A DNA stretch of 64,000 nucleotides from JAAYYM01 sp964631375 (GCA_964631375.1 CAZVYQ010000006.1:21678-85677), one strand, 5' to 3'; shown: positions 25,855-35,360, counted from the stretch's first letter. Numbers and translations are program-made. Notes: generated by a model from the sequence alone, not told the origin.

Positions 25855-26690
25855 TGGAAAAAGCAAAGAAAATCGTACTCAACACTCTGGTTGTAATACT
25901 TTGTACAGGATACCTGTTCCCGATATACATCATCATAGTGAATTCCTTCAAGAATCGATCGGAATTATATGAAAACATTCTGGCACTGCCATCACATTTT
26001 AGTTTTGAATATTATGCAGATGCCATGAACAAGATGCAGTTTCTAAATTCATTTAAAAACTCACTCTTAGTAACATTGATCTCGATTTTCTTTATTGTGA
26101 CGCTTGCTTCTATGACTGCATGGATGCTGGTCAGAACCAATAAAGTGATCAGTGTGATCATCTTCAATGTATTCGTAGCCACGATGCTAATTCCCTTCCA
26201 GACGCTCATGATGCCTCTGATGCAGGAAATGGGTTGGATACGTGATCATCTCCACATCCCGATGTTAGACACTCTGGGTGGTCTGATTTATATGAATATC
26301 GGCTTCGGTGCCAGTATGGCTGTCTTTCTGTATCACGGCTTCGTCAAGGCAATCCCGATCTCGCTCGAGGAGGCTGCAACAATTGATGGATGTACCAAAC
26401 TGGGAGTCTTTTGGAAGATTGTATTCCCCATGTTGAAACCTACAACCGTCACAGTCATCATCCTGGATGTGATCTGGATCTGGAACGATTACCTACTGCC
26501 GTCACTGGTGATTTCCAGTAAGGCCAACCGTACTATTCCGCTTTCTACCGCCTCCTTCTTTGGACAATTTACCATCCAATGGAATATGGCAATGGCAGGG
26601 CTGACGCTGACAATCATTCCTGTCATCATCTTCTACCTGTGTGCTCAGAAATACATCATTAAGGGAGTTGCAGCCGGTGCTGTGAAATAA
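25854..26690 (+). CDS. sugar ABC transporter permease, MalG/UgpE-like
   Basis: The 278-residue protein has six membrane helices and the EAA loop LEEAATIDGCTKLGVFWKIVFPML near residue 175, then WIWNDYLLP, a hallmark of MalG-type subunits. It pairs with the permease just upstream. No ATPase gene is in the locus, so a shared MsmK-type ATPase encoded elsewhere must supply energy. Confidence 0.94.
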   Translation: MEKAKKIVLNTLVVILCTGYLFPIYIIIVNSFKNRSELYENILALPSHFSFEYYADAMNKMQFLNSFKNSLLVTLISIFFIVTLASMTAWMLVRTNKVISVIIFNVFVATMLIPFQTLMMPLMQEMGWIRDHLHIPMLDTLGGLIYMNIGFGASMAVFLYHGFVKAIPISLEEAATIDGCTKLGVFWKIVFPMLKPTTVTVIILDVIWIWNDYLLPSLVISSKANRTIPLSTASFFGQFTIQWNMAMAGLTLTIIPVIIFYLCAQKYIIKGVAAGAVK

Positions 26691-26722
26691 GCATTACCGA
26701 CATACTCTCCAGGGAGAATCAC

Positions 26723-29020
26723 ATGAATCAAAACAATCAAATGATCTATCAAATACATGACCTGCCTCTCGACCAAGACTCACTGTTGTTGCAGGAAACC
26801 ATCTTTCACAATGCCAATGGCTACATTGGTGTCCGTTCCTCCTTTGAGGAGGGTTATCCTGCGACACTGCAGTCTATAAGAGGCACTTATATCAATGGTT
26901 TTTATGATTTTGCCGAGATGAAACAGGCAGAAAAACTCTGTGGTCTGATCGAAGAAAAACAGACTATTCTAAATGTTGTTGATTCACAGGGCATACGCCT
27001 GAAGATTGATGATGAGGTATTTTCCATGTTTGAGGGCTCCATCCTGCGCAGTGAACGTATGCTGGACATGGAAGCCGGATTTACACTGCGAAAAGTCCTG
27101 TGGCGTTCTCCTGCCGGTAAGGATGTGGAGATTACCATCAAACGCATGACTTCCTTTGTACAGTTATCCCTGTTTACAATCGAATATCGTGTGAAAGCAC
27201 TTAATTTTGATGGTTTTGTATCTTTTGTGTCTTCACACATAGGGGATGTAAAAAACTACTTTGACCCTAGTGATCCAAGGGTTGCAGGGGAAAGCTTTGA
27301 GCATCTCATCCCTGTTCATGCCGAACTGTTTGATGATACCTCCTGTCTGGTTACACGTACCTCCAAATCTGATCTGACAGTTTGTTCCGTTGTAAAAAAC
27401 GTCCTGTCAAAAAAGGCCGCCACAGATCTGCATCAGGAAGGGCATAAAAGTATCTGTACATTGACCACCTCGATCGCAAAGGATGAAACTGTCACTCTGA
27501 CTAAATACACAGTCATCACAGATTCTCTTCGTTCTAATAATTGTGTCAATCAAGCATTTAGTGACATGGAGTGTGCTGTCTCAATGCCTCTTGCTCAGAT
27601 CTATGAACAACAGAAACAATATCTGTCTGAATACTGGTCACAGGCTATGTTGACAATTGAAGGGGATGAGGAGCTGTCACTTGCCATCCTCTACAACATG
27701 TATCAACTGATACAGTCAGTGGGAAAGGATGCCTATGGTAACATTGCAGCAAAAGGACTATCTGGCGAAGGCTATGAGGGACACTATTTCTGGGATACAG
27801 AAATGTATATACAGCCCTTCTTCACATTAACCAATCCGGTCATATCAAAGAACCTGATCTCCTATCGCTATGCCACCTTGGAACAGGCAAAAGAAAATGC
27901 TCATATGTTAGGACATCAAAAAGGAGCTCTGTACCCATGGCGTACAATCATGGGTAAGGAATGCTCAGGGTATTATGTTTCCGGTTCAGCTGCCTATCAT
28001 ATCAATGGAGATATTGCTTATGCAATTGTAGCCTACTATCTGGCAACCAAGGATCTGGACTTCATTGCAGAAAAGGGAGCCGAAATACTATTTGAAACAG
28101 CCAGACTGTGGATGGATGCCGGAAATGACTATAATGGTCAATTTATGATTAACGATGTAACAGGACCAGATGAATATACCTGCATGGTGAACAACAATTA
28201 TTTCACAAATGTTGCAGCAAAGTACAACCTGCACTGGGCAGTTCAATTCTATGAATTACTGAAGAACAGCCACAAACTACAGCAGCTGTGTGACAGAATC
28301 GCTCTGACCACAGATGAGATACAGTCCTTCAAGCATGCAGAAAAAACTATGTATCTGCCCTATGATCAGAAGTTAAACATCAATCCACAGGATGACTCCT
28401 TCCTACAAAAAGAGGTATGGGATCTAAAGAACACTCCGAAGGAGAACTTTCCGTTACTTTTGCATTACCACCCTCTGTACCTGTATCGACATCAGGTATG
28501 TAAACAGGCTGATACCGTGCTTGCACACTTTATCTTTGAAGATGCACAGGATCTGGAGACGATTCGCTGCTCCTATGATTATTACGAAAAGGTTACAACA
28601 CATGATTCCTCGCTTTCGACCTGCATCTTCAGCATCATGGCCGCAAAGCTCGGAATGATTGACAAGGCATATAGATATTTCGGAGATTCCGCAAAACTTG
28701 ATCTCTTTAATACACATCACAACACAAAGGACGGTATTCATACTGCCAATATGGGAGGCACCTATATGGCTGTTGTCTATGGCTTCGGTGGACTCCGTCT
28801 CAAGGAAAACGGACTATTTCTGTCACCCGCTCTGCCTAAACAATGGAACGGATATCGCTTTCGCTTCAAGTATGAGGGAAGTCAGATCGAAGTCCATGTC
28901 TCAGACAGTGAATGTACCCTGACTCTGCTCAACGGTACACCAGTCAATCTGATCATCTATGACAAGGAATACTGTCTGTCTGATTATTGTAGAGTGGATT
29001 TGGAAAGGAATGAACCATGA
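26723..29020 (+). CDS. GH65 glycoside phosphorylase (maltose/kojibiose/nigerose type)
   Basis: The 765-residue enzyme has the GH65 layout: N-terminal beta-sandwich (about 1-265), linker, (alpha/alpha)6 barrel and a small C-terminal beta-sheet domain. The catalytic acid is Glu484 in DVTGPDEYT, followed by NNNYFTN; HYFWDTEMYIQP near residue 355 is also conserved. GH65 enzymes split alpha-linked glucose disaccharides with phosphate by inversion, giving beta-glucose 1-phosphate and glucose. The next gene turns that into glucose 6-phosphate, so the route saves one ATP. Linkage specificity cannot be read from this sequence alone; the -TCMVNNNYF- loop differs from the histidine-bearing form GPDEYH of typical maltose phosphorylases. 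Confidence 0.93.
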   Translation: MNQNNQMIYQIHDLPLDQDSLLLQETIFHNANGYIGVRSSFEEGYPATLQSIRGTYINGFYDFAEMKQAEKLCGLIEEKQTILNVVDSQGIRLKIDDEVFSMFEGSILRSERMLDMEAGFTLRKVLWRSPAGKDVEITIKRMTSFVQLSLFTIEYRVKALNFDGFVSFVSSHIGDVKNYFDPSDPRVAGESFEHLIPVHAELFDDTSCLVTRTSKSDLTVCSVVKNVLSKKAATDLHQEGHKSICTLTTSIAKDETVTLTKYTVITDSLRSNNCVNQAFSDMECAVSMPLAQIYEQQKQYLSEYWSQAMLTIEGDEELSLAILYNMYQLIQSVGKDAYGNIAAKGLSGEGYEGHYFWDTEMYIQPFFTLTNPVISKNLISYRYATLEQAKENAHMLGHQKGALYPWRTIMGKECSGYYVSGSAAYHINGDIAYAIVAYYLATKDLDFIAEKGAEILFETARLWMDAGNDYNGQFMINDVTGPDEYTCMVNNNYFTNVAAKYNLHWAVQFYELLKNSHKLQQLCDRIALTTDEIQSFKHAEKTMYLPYDQKLNINPQDDSFLQKEVWDLKNTPKENFPLLLHYHPLYLYRHQVCKQADTVLAHFIFEDAQDLETIRCSYDYYEKVTTHDSSLSTCIFSIMAAKLGMIDKAYRYFGDSAKLDLFNTHHNTKDGIHTANMGGTYMAVVYGFGGLRLKENGLFLSPALPKQWNGYRFRFKYEGSQIEVHVSDSECTLTLLNGTPVNLIIYDKEYCLSDYCRVDLERNEP

Positions 29021-29655
29021 AGTATAAAGCAATCATTTTTGATCTTGACGGAGTGATCTGTCACACAGATGAATATCACTATCAGGCATGGAAGGCTGTC
29101 GCAGATGAACTTGGTATTCCCTTTGATAAAAGCATTAACAACAGACTACGCGGAGTAAGCCGCAGAGAAAGCTTTGAGATTATTTTGGAACAATATAAAG
29201 GACATTTGACAGAAGAAGAAATCCAAAGCTATATTGCAAAGAAAAATGAGATATATAAAGAACTGTTGCATCTAATGTCTCCTGCTGATCTCTCAACAGA
29301 GGTATCTGAGACACTGAACTGTCTTAGATTGAGAGGATTAAAGCTAGCCATTGGTTCTTCGAGTAAGAATGCCCGCTTTATCCTTGACCAGCTCGGTTTG
29401 GGTAACTATTTTGATGCTATTTCTGATGGTAATAATATATCCTACAGTAAACCTGACCCTGAGGTATTCCTCAAAGCCAGTGAATATGTCAGTGTTCCCA
29501 CTTATCATTGTTTGGTGGTGGAGGACGCTGTAGCCGGGGTGAACGCAGCCCTCAGTGGGGGGATGGACTGTGCTGCTATCTCTGATGCAGCCAAGGCCGG
29601 GATTGCAACTTATCAGTTGGAAAAGTTTGAGGATTTACTGGGGATTATGATATAA
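29017..29655 (+). CDS. pgmB: beta-phosphoglucomutase (HAD superfamily)
   Basis: The 212-residue protein shows the HAD motif FDLDGV with nucleophile Asp9 and acid/base Asp11, HTDEYHYQAW in the cap region, GSSSKNA as motif II, Lys in SKPDPEVF and EDAVAGV as the metal-binding motif. This set is typical of PgmB, which interconverts beta-glucose 1-phosphate and glucose 6-phosphate. The start overlaps the GH65 stop by four bases (ATGA), a tight functional link. Confidence 0.95.
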   Translation: MKYKAIIFDLDGVICHTDEYHYQAWKAVADELGIPFDKSINNRLRGVSRRESFEIILEQYKGHLTEEEIQSYIAKKNEIYKELLHLMSPADLSTEVSETLNCLRLRGLKLAIGSSSKNARFILDQLGLGNYFDAISDGNNISYSKPDPEVFLKASEYVSVPTYHCLVVEDAVAGVNAALSGGMDCAAISDAAKAGIATYQLEKFEDLLGIMI

Positions 29656-29680
29656 TACCATCAGATGAATGAGGTGGCCT

Positions 29681-31357
29681 ATGGTTAAGAGAATCCTGAT
29701 TATATTTTTGACAATTATCATTACTGCAACCACACTATGTTCATGTGTACCACAAGTAAAGATGGTGCCCTATGACCAAATGGAATATGTAGAATATAAT
29801 ACAGAGAAGGCTTCCGAAATAGCAGAAGAGATTTCAAATGCCGTAAATCAAAACCGACCTCGAAAATTACTATCATGTTATAAAAAAGCAGTTAGAGAAC
29901 TGAATAGAATACAAACCTATTATAGTATGTCCGACATCAATTATTCTAATGATACTTCAAATGAGTATTGGATTAAACGAGTTGAAATAGATCAAGTTCT
30001 TTTAAATGATGCCAATGAAATATTGTGTAGTGCTCTGGCTGATGCACTTCATTCTTCAAGTGGCAAAGAATTGTATAAGGTGATGACGCCGGGAGAAATC
30101 AACCAGATAGAAGGAAGTAATGATAATCAGCAACAGCTTGATCTTATGAAAAAAGAAGCCGAAGTCATTGGAGAATATCTATCAACAGAAAAAACAGATG
30201 AGAGAGCAGACTGTTACTTAAAACTTGTCAAAATACGAAACGAGCTGGCAAGGATCAGCAGCTATGAATCCTATGATGAATATGCTTATGAATGTATCTA
30301 TATGAGAGCTTTTTCTCCTTCTGAAATAGAAAGCCTCTGTGAAACCACTCGAAAATATCTGGCACCGGTAGTAATTGAGATTGATGCGAAAGGCAGCAAA
30401 ATATCAGAACCAGAGTATTCGGTCGCGGATACCCGTAAGATGCTTGAGACTTGCGATGCAGGGCTTGAGCAGTATATGCCTGAATTGGGGAATATGGTTG
30501 ATTATATTTTAAAATATAGATTGTATACACCCCACTATGATGAGAACTGTGCCGACAGAGGCTTTATGACAACACTTCCATACTATAAGTCCGCTTATTT
30601 ATATAATTATCCCACAGGGTCATCAGTAGATTTATATTACAATTTTCATGAACTTGGACACTTTAGTAATGGTATCAAAGCTCCATCAAAAGGAATCGGA
30701 TCATTATTATCCATAGACATTGCAGAAATTCAGTCAACAGCCTTGGAAAATATCATGGATGCGGCAATGTATGATATCTTCGATCAAGAAGAGGCTGATC
30801 AGGCAATTTACAATCATCTGTGTACCGGAGCCTTAAGTATGCTTGATGGTTGTATACTCCATGAGTTCGAGCAATATGCATATAGTCATGAGGATGCCTC
30901 TATAGAAGAACTAAATCATGAATTTAAACGAATCAATGAGTCGTATGGAATCAACTGGATATCTGAAACATATTGGACTCAGATCTTCCACATATTCTCA
31001 ATGCCATTTTATTATGTCAGTTATTCAACAGCCGGCCTGGCAGCAACCGGCCTGGCAGCAGACTATAGGCAGAATCCTGCTCAGGCAAGAGAACGATATA
31101 TGAAAGTTCTTATGACAGAAGAATATGATGGCAGTTTCAAAGATTTCTGTAATGAATATGAACTGCTTTACTTTGGCAATGAAAAGGATGTCATACAAGC
31201 CGCAAAGTACATAAAGGAATATGCAGAAGAATTACTCCCAATTTCCTGTTATACTGATACCTTTAAAACCTCTATCTCGCTTCGATTCTCTTTCGATCTC
31301 TATTGCTGTAAACCTGATTCAATATCAGTACTACAACAATTTCAAGTACCGTTGTAA
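29681..31357 (+). CDS. M3-like zinc peptidase lipoprotein with altered C-terminus
   Basis: The predicted protein is 558 residues. A short signal with IITATTLCSC suggests a lipoprotein (Cys near residue 20). Long acidic helices follow, then the zinc motif HELGH (His323, Glu324, His327) and a downstream acidic element AEIQSTALE, as in M3 oligoendopeptidases. It would cleave peptides at the cell surface. ATG at 29681 is preferred, with GAGGTGG upstream. Two oddities: a 15-bp tandem duplication (31031-31060) that inserts AGLAA-TGLAA, and a last stretch of about 30 residues that runs antisense into the CPBP gene and does not look like family sequence. The native stop may have been lost. It follows pgmB by 25 bases but the link to sugar metabolism is unclear. 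Confidence 0.72.
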   Translation: MVKRILIIFLTIIITATTLCSCVPQVKMVPYDQMEYVEYNTEKASEIAEEISNAVNQNRPRKLLSCYKKAVRELNRIQTYYSMSDINYSNDTSNEYWIKRVEIDQVLLNDANEILCSALADALHSSSGKELYKVMTPGEINQIEGSNDNQQQLDLMKKEAEVIGEYLSTEKTDERADCYLKLVKIRNELARISSYESYDEYAYECIYMRAFSPSEIESLCETTRKYLAPVVIEIDAKGSKISEPEYSVADTRKMLETCDAGLEQYMPELGNMVDYILKYRLYTPHYDENCADRGFMTTLPYYKSAYLYNYPTGSSVDLYYNFHELGHFSNGIKAPSKGIGSLLSIDIAEIQSTALENIMDAAMYDIFDQEEADQAIYNHLCTGALSMLDGCILHEFEQYAYSHEDASIEELNHEFKRINESYGINWISETYWTQIFHIFSMPFYYVSYSTAGLAATGLAADYRQNPAQARERYMKVLMTEEYDGSFKDFCNEYELLYFGNEKDVIQAAKYIKEYAEELLPISCYTDTFKTSISLRFSFDLYCCKPDSISVLQQFQVPL

Positions 31358-32054
31358 TCACTGTAAAGATCATCGTCTCGTTGATTGCAAAGCTTACAGC
31401 AAAGGAATTCATCATAGAATGAAACAGGATACAAGGCCAGACTCCCTTGGATCGGTTCTTCAAAAAAGCCAGAATAAATGCCAGTCCAAAGGTGCTGACT
31501 GCGAAGATAGGATAACTCATATGCAGATTTTGATTTGTACCTGAGATCAAAAAGAGTGGTAAATGCCAGAGTGCCCAGATCACACCCATAATAACTGTAG
31601 CAATTGGGAATGAGAATTTTCTCTCTAATGCAGGCTGCATCAGATATCTCCAGCCTACCTCTTCAAGACCACCGCCAAACATCATTGCAGGTATCATGAC
31701 AATCGCCATATAAAACGGACTCATGACAATCACTTGACCACCTATAATATGTACAATATATGCGACCAGCAAAAATACGACAATGAAAAGATACACCACC
31801 GGATTTTGTTTAAATGTAAAGCTGTCCTTTATGATCTGCTTAAAACCAGAAACTTCTTTTTGTCTGATCAGGCAGATACATGATACGATCGTTGGTGCAA
31901 AACCCCCGATGATATATAAAATCATTCCACAGGGAGCACCATACTGCAGTGCTGCTATTCTTCCACCTGCCAGTGCTACAATCCCCCACGAGATATAAGA
32001 CAGTAGAAATGTCCCTATTAAGTATTGTATTGCTGTTTTGTTCTTCGGTTCCAT
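31272..32054 (-). CDS. CPBP-family intramembrane metalloprotease
   Basis: The 260-residue protein has about seven to eight membrane helices and the Abi/CPBP (CAAX-like) motifs: GLEEVGWRYLM near residue 130 (motif 1, EExxxR), WHLPLF near 163 (motif 2) and LFHSMMNS near 210 (motif 3, HxxxN). Family members are linked to prenyl-protein processing, bacteriocin self-immunity or stress responses; the role here is unknown. GAGGAG precedes the start. Its 3' end overlaps the convergent M3 peptidase gene by 86 bases. Confidence 0.9.
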   Translation of the reverse strand: MEPKNKTAIQYLIGTFLLSYISWGIVALAGGRIAALQYGAPCGMILYIIGGFAPTIVSCICLIRQKEVSGFKQIIKDSFTFKQNPVVYLFIVVFLLVAYIVHIIGGQVIVMSPFYMAIVMIPAMMFGGGLEEVGWRYLMQPALERKFSFPIATVIMGVIWALWHLPLFLISGTNQNLHMSYPIFAVSTFGLAFILAFLKNRSKGVWPCILFHSMMNSFAVSFAINETMIFTVITTVLEIVVVLILNQVYSNRDRKRIEAR

Positions 32055-32107
32055 ATTCAGTCTCCTCTATTCTGATTATTTGATTGTTCTCTATATTCAG
32101 AATAAAC

Positions 32108-32147
32108 AAAAACGCAACATATTTCTATTGACATTTGTAACGTTTTT
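32108..32147. terminator. bidirectional terminator-like hairpin after the DJ-1 gene
   Basis: AAAAACG-ACA (32108-32119) pairs with TGT-CGTTTTT (32136-32147), with two mismatched positions in the stem and a 16-nt loop. On the minus strand it directly follows the DJ-1/PfpI stop. It also precedes the CPBP gene. Confidence 0.5.
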
Positions 32148-32694
32148 ACTGCCTATATATGATTTTACTCTTCATAGCTCCTGCCTCTGTCTCACAATCA
32201 AGAAGTTTCACAAGCTCCAATGCAAACGGTATCGCCGTTCCGACGCCACGGCTGGTAGTCACATTACCGTCAGTCACTACTTCCTCACGAAGAACAGTTG
32301 CTCCCTGCAGACTCTCCTCATTTCCGGGATAGCAGACAGCCTTTTTACCTATCAAAACACCCAGCTTGCCCAGCACGCTTGGCGCAGCACAGATGGCTGC
32401 AATTCTCTTTCTGGAGAGATTAAATGCCTTAATCCTCTCTGTCAATCCTTCATGCTCCAGAAGCTTCGTGTGTCCGGGACCGCCCGGTAGGATCAGCATA
32501 TCTACATCTTCAAAGTCAGCCTCCTCATATGGCAGATCCACCTTCACTGTAATATCATGTGCACCGGTCACATATGCTTCGTTATCAATGGAGATCATAA
32601 CGACCTCCACCTTATCCCTACGTAAAAGGTCTACCACTGTCAGTGCTTCAACCTCTTCAAAACCTGTTGCTAAAAAAATATAAACCTTTGCCAT
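32146..32694 (-). CDS. DJ-1/PfpI family protein (YajL/ThiJ type)
   Basis: The 182-residue protein has the DJ-1 layout: N-terminal strand FLATGFEEVE with the acidic partner Glu, LILPGG near residue 70, and the reactive Cys102 in the nucleophile elbow AAICAAPSVLG. Close relatives are DJ-1 proteins with proposed protein or nucleic-acid deglycase, glyoxalase III or chaperone roles; which applies is debated. It lies 35 bases downstream of the cyclase gene on the same strand and may be its operon partner. Confidence 0.92.
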   Translation of the reverse strand: MAKVYIFLATGFEEVEALTVVDLLRRDKVEVVMISIDNEAYVTGAHDITVKVDLPYEEADFEDVDMLILPGGPGHTKLLEHEGLTERIKAFNLSRKRIAAICAAPSVLGKLGVLIGKKAVCYPGNEESLQGATVLREEVVTDGNVTTSRGVGTAIPFALELVKLLDCETEAGAMKSKIIYRQ

Positions 32695-32729
32695 GCTCCT
32701 TGCCCTCCCTTTACACTTAGCTTTACTAC

Positions 32730-34061
32730 CTATACCTGAACAATCTGTATCAAATCATTCTCAATATATTTTCCCATAACCTCTGCGCCTTCATAAAGAA
32801 AGCGAATGTTGGTATAAAGTTCCATCTTTTTATCTAACCGCATGCGATTCTTGGACTTTTCAAGAATGTGACAATTCAACGCCTCTTCTCTTGCATATTT
32901 CCCTTCAAATACATGCACTTCTATCTCACATGGTGACTCAAGTGCTGTCAGTTCTTCTGTTTCTGTACGGCAGATCAGATCTCCGATTGAAGCAATGTCA
33001 TATACATTGATCGGAATCTTGATACCCTTGGGATAAATCTCGTGTATACTTCGCGACTCGAATTGTGTCAGTCTGCAGGTTGTACTCTCAGATGCAAGCA
33101 CCTGTCCTCCAACCGTATATCCCTCGATTCGTCCTGCCAGATTTACATTCTGTCCTACAACTCCATACTTGGCACGTTTTTCACTACCAATATTTCCGAG
33201 AATCACATCACCGGTATTGATGCCAATCCCCATCTCCAGATGCGGATAACCCTGTTCCTCATTCAACTGATTCACCAAAAGCATTGCATTCTGCATCTCC
33301 ACTGCACACCTGACTGCATTTTCAGCCCCATTTTCACATTCAATTGGAGCACCGAAAATCGCAAAAATCGCATCTCCAATAAACTCAATAATGGTTCCCT
33401 TGTATTTTTGGATGATATCAGTCATAATTGCCAGATAATGATTGAGCATTGTCATCAAATCTACAGGTGGCATGATTTCACTCATTGCAGTAAAGCCACG
33501 GATGTCACTCATGATGATCGTGACCTCCTGCTTTTCTCCGCCAAGCTTCCTGCCATCCGGCGAACTGAGCAGCTTCTCCACGATCTCATCTGACAGATAA
33601 CGTCCAAAAGTCTCAGAGATCAGTTCATTTCGTAGTTTCAACTGTACATTCAGAGCCTTGATCTGTTCCATCGCCTTCACTGCATCTTTTAATTCATACA
33701 GTTCTGACAAATCATTGATCACAACTACAATACCACTATTTTGATGAACTCCGCTTTCCTTAAGATAAGAGGACGTCACATACAGTTTCTTTTTCTGATC
33801 TCCTAAAACATAATCTACGATACTGCTCTGTGTCGTTGTATGATCATAAATGGCATTCAGGATTGTCTGATTAAACGCATCGTTTTCCTCTCGTCCAAAA
33901 AAAGACTTGGCAAAACTGACTCCGACAATGGCATCATCTACACCCAGTATTTTTTTACACGAATCATTAACTAACGTTGTGACTCCGTCTGCACCGATGG
34001 TGATAACGCCCTCAGCCATATCTTCAACAATCTGCCTGTAAATCTTATGTTCATCGCTCAT
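32730..34061 (-). CDS. PAS domain-class III nucleotidyl cyclase
   Basis: The 443-residue soluble protein has a PAS domain (about 8-115), a linking helix (about 120-170) and a class III cyclase domain (about 175-355). Metal-binding Asp186 (MSDIRGF) and Asp230 (FIGDAIF) are present, as are the transition-state Asn307 and Arg311 (VNLAGR). The specificity pair is Glu226 and Gly300; adenylate cyclases normally have Lys with Asp or Thr there, and guanylate cyclases have Glu with Cys, so cGMP is a real option. A C-terminal beta-rich segment of about 90 residues is unassigned. The start at 34061 has GGGAG eight bases upstream and overlaps the stop of the preceding gene (ATGA). A PAS sensor with a cyclase is unusual in Clostridia. 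Confidence 0.9.
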   Translation of the reverse strand: MSDEHKIYRQIVEDMAEGVITIGADGVTTLVNDSCKKILGVDDAIVGVSFAKSFFGREENDAFNQTILNAIYDHTTTQSSIVDYVLGDQKKKLYVTSSYLKESGVHQNSGIVVVINDLSELYELKDAVKAMEQIKALNVQLKLRNELISETFGRYLSDEIVEKLLSSPDGRKLGGEKQEVTIIMSDIRGFTAMSEIMPPVDLMTMLNHYLAIMTDIIQKYKGTIIEFIGDAIFAIFGAPIECENGAENAVRCAVEMQNAMLLVNQLNEEQGYPHLEMGIGINTGDVILGNIGSEKRAKYGVVGQNVNLAGRIEGYTVGGQVLASESTTCRLTQFESRSIHEIYPKGIKIPINVYDIASIGDLICRTETEELTALESPCEIEVHVFEGKYAREEALNCHILEKSKNRMRLDKKMELYTNIRFLYEGAEVMGKYIENDLIQIVQV

Positions 34062-34777
34062 CCAAGTTTCTCCCAATATGTCATTGACCGTTCAAACTCC
34101 TCAGGCTTTGTGACCTCGATCGTCATGATCGGCTCCTGTTTTAATCTGCTGATCTGACTATAAAGTATTCTCCAGTCTATGATTCCTTCACCGATCGGCA
34201 AATGCTCATCATAGACACCGTGATTGTCGTTGAGGTGCATATAGCCGATATGGGAAGCCAACGCCTCAATCCAACTCTCTATAGGAACTCTGGTCAGATT
34301 TGCATGACCGACATCCAAGCATACACCCAGTAGCTTCGGATCAGCCATATCCATCATTCTTTTTAGAATGTCCGGATTGATGTCCAACGTATTTTCTATA
34401 AATATCCTCACCTGATATCTCTCTGCAAGCATACTTAAATAAGATACTGCCGTTTCACACCAGATATCGATCACACTCTGATTGATCATCACAGGATAGC
34501 AGCATGTATGAACAACTACATTGGTGACACCCAGCTTCTTTCCTGTCTCTATTGATGTTTCCACCCGTTTTTGGGAGATCTCCCTGATCCGTACATCATT
34601 GCTTGCGTAATTGATATCAATGAAGGCAGCATGCATTGACGAAACAGAACAGCCATGATATGTCTCAAGTATTGTTTTCTCAATATAATCAGGATATGCA
34701 ATATCCATGATCTCACATGGATACCCTAATTTCAGGAATTCTGCTGCATATCTTCTAATGGTCTGACACTGTATCAT
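34058..34777 (-). CDS. TIM-barrel sugar isomerase/epimerase-like protein (AP_endonuc_2)
   Basis: The 239-residue protein belongs to the xylose isomerase-like TIM-barrel superfamily. Metal-site motifs are visible: VVVHTCC near 88-94, FIENTLD (Glu) near 127, LDVGHAN (Asp, His) near 155 and YMHLNDNHG (His, Asp) near 180, then TIEVTKP (Glu) near 220. Family members isomerise or dehydrate sugars or cut DNA. It is translationally coupled to the cyclase and follows the cNMP-binding gene, so it could be an effector or a maker of a sensed metabolite; that is inference. AGGAG lies six to seven bases before the ATG. The N-terminus is shorter than in many relatives. Confidence 0.82.
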   Translation of the reverse strand: MIQCQTIRRYAAEFLKLGYPCEIMDIAYPDYIEKTILETYHGCSVSSMHAAFIDINYASNDVRIREISQKRVETSIETGKKLGVTNVVVHTCCYPVMINQSVIDIWCETAVSYLSMLAERYQVRIFIENTLDINPDILKRMMDMADPKLLGVCLDVGHANLTRVPIESWIEALASHIGYMHLNDNHGVYDEHLPIGEGIIDWRILYSQISRLKQEPIMTIEVTKPEEFERSMTYWEKLG

Positions 34778-34795
34778 CTGACTCTCCTATATGGC

Positions 34796-35323
34796 TTAGT
34801 AATACATACTGAAATGATCCATCATATAATAGGCATCATACCCGCTTTTGACAAATGCTTCATTTGAGAGCTGATCATATTCTGCGGCGTACTTCTTCAT
34901 TCTCTCCCAGAGGCTTGGTTTTTTGGATGTCATGCCCTCTGCAATCACCTCTGACATCGTCTTGCACACGTCTATATAATCCTCGGTCAGATTACGAAGT
35001 CTACCGGATAGTTGTGTCATGATGGACAGAGCAATATCAGTATGGATTGCAAGATAACATACAAAATCCTCTTTTGAGATCGTTTCCACTTCTGTTTCCT
35101 GAAATGCAACTGCTGTGGCACTACGAGGTACTTCTTCGATCATCGCCATCTCTCCGAAATACTTGCCTTCTCCCAGTTCTACCAGACATCTCTCATTTTC
35201 TGTTCCATAATTTACATAGATTCCAACCAAACCACTTTTGATCTCATACATTTTATCTCCATCATCACCTTGATTGAAGATCACATCACCCATCTGAAAT
35301 TTTTCTGTTTTTATACCTGGCAT
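34796..35323 (-). CDS. stand-alone cyclic nucleotide-binding domain protein
   Basis: The 175-residue protein is a CRP-type cNMP-binding domain (about 5-115) with the phosphate-binding cassette FGEMAMIEEVPRSATAVA (residues 56-73: Gly57, Glu58, Arg67, Ser68). Arg67 and Glu58 contact the phosphate and ribose in known members. After it comes only a helical tail (about 116-175) with no helix-turn-helix, so it is not a CRP-type transcription factor; it may switch a partner protein. ATG at 35323 is chosen because AGGAGG lies eight bases upstream; ATG at 35329 and a further upstream reading lack a correct spacing. It is the first gene of the cyclase operon. Confidence 0.87.
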   Translation of the reverse strand: MPGIKTEKFQMGDVIFNQGDDGDKMYEIKSGLVGIYVNYGTENERCLVELGEGKYFGEMAMIEEVPRSATAVAFQETEVETISKEDFVCYLAIHTDIALSIMTQLSGRLRNLTEDYIDVCKTMSEVIAEGMTSKKPSLWERMKKYAAEYDQLSNEAFVKSGYDAYYMMDHFSMYY

Positions 35324-35360
35324 AGTCATATCCTCCTTATGTATTATACTGTTAATATTT

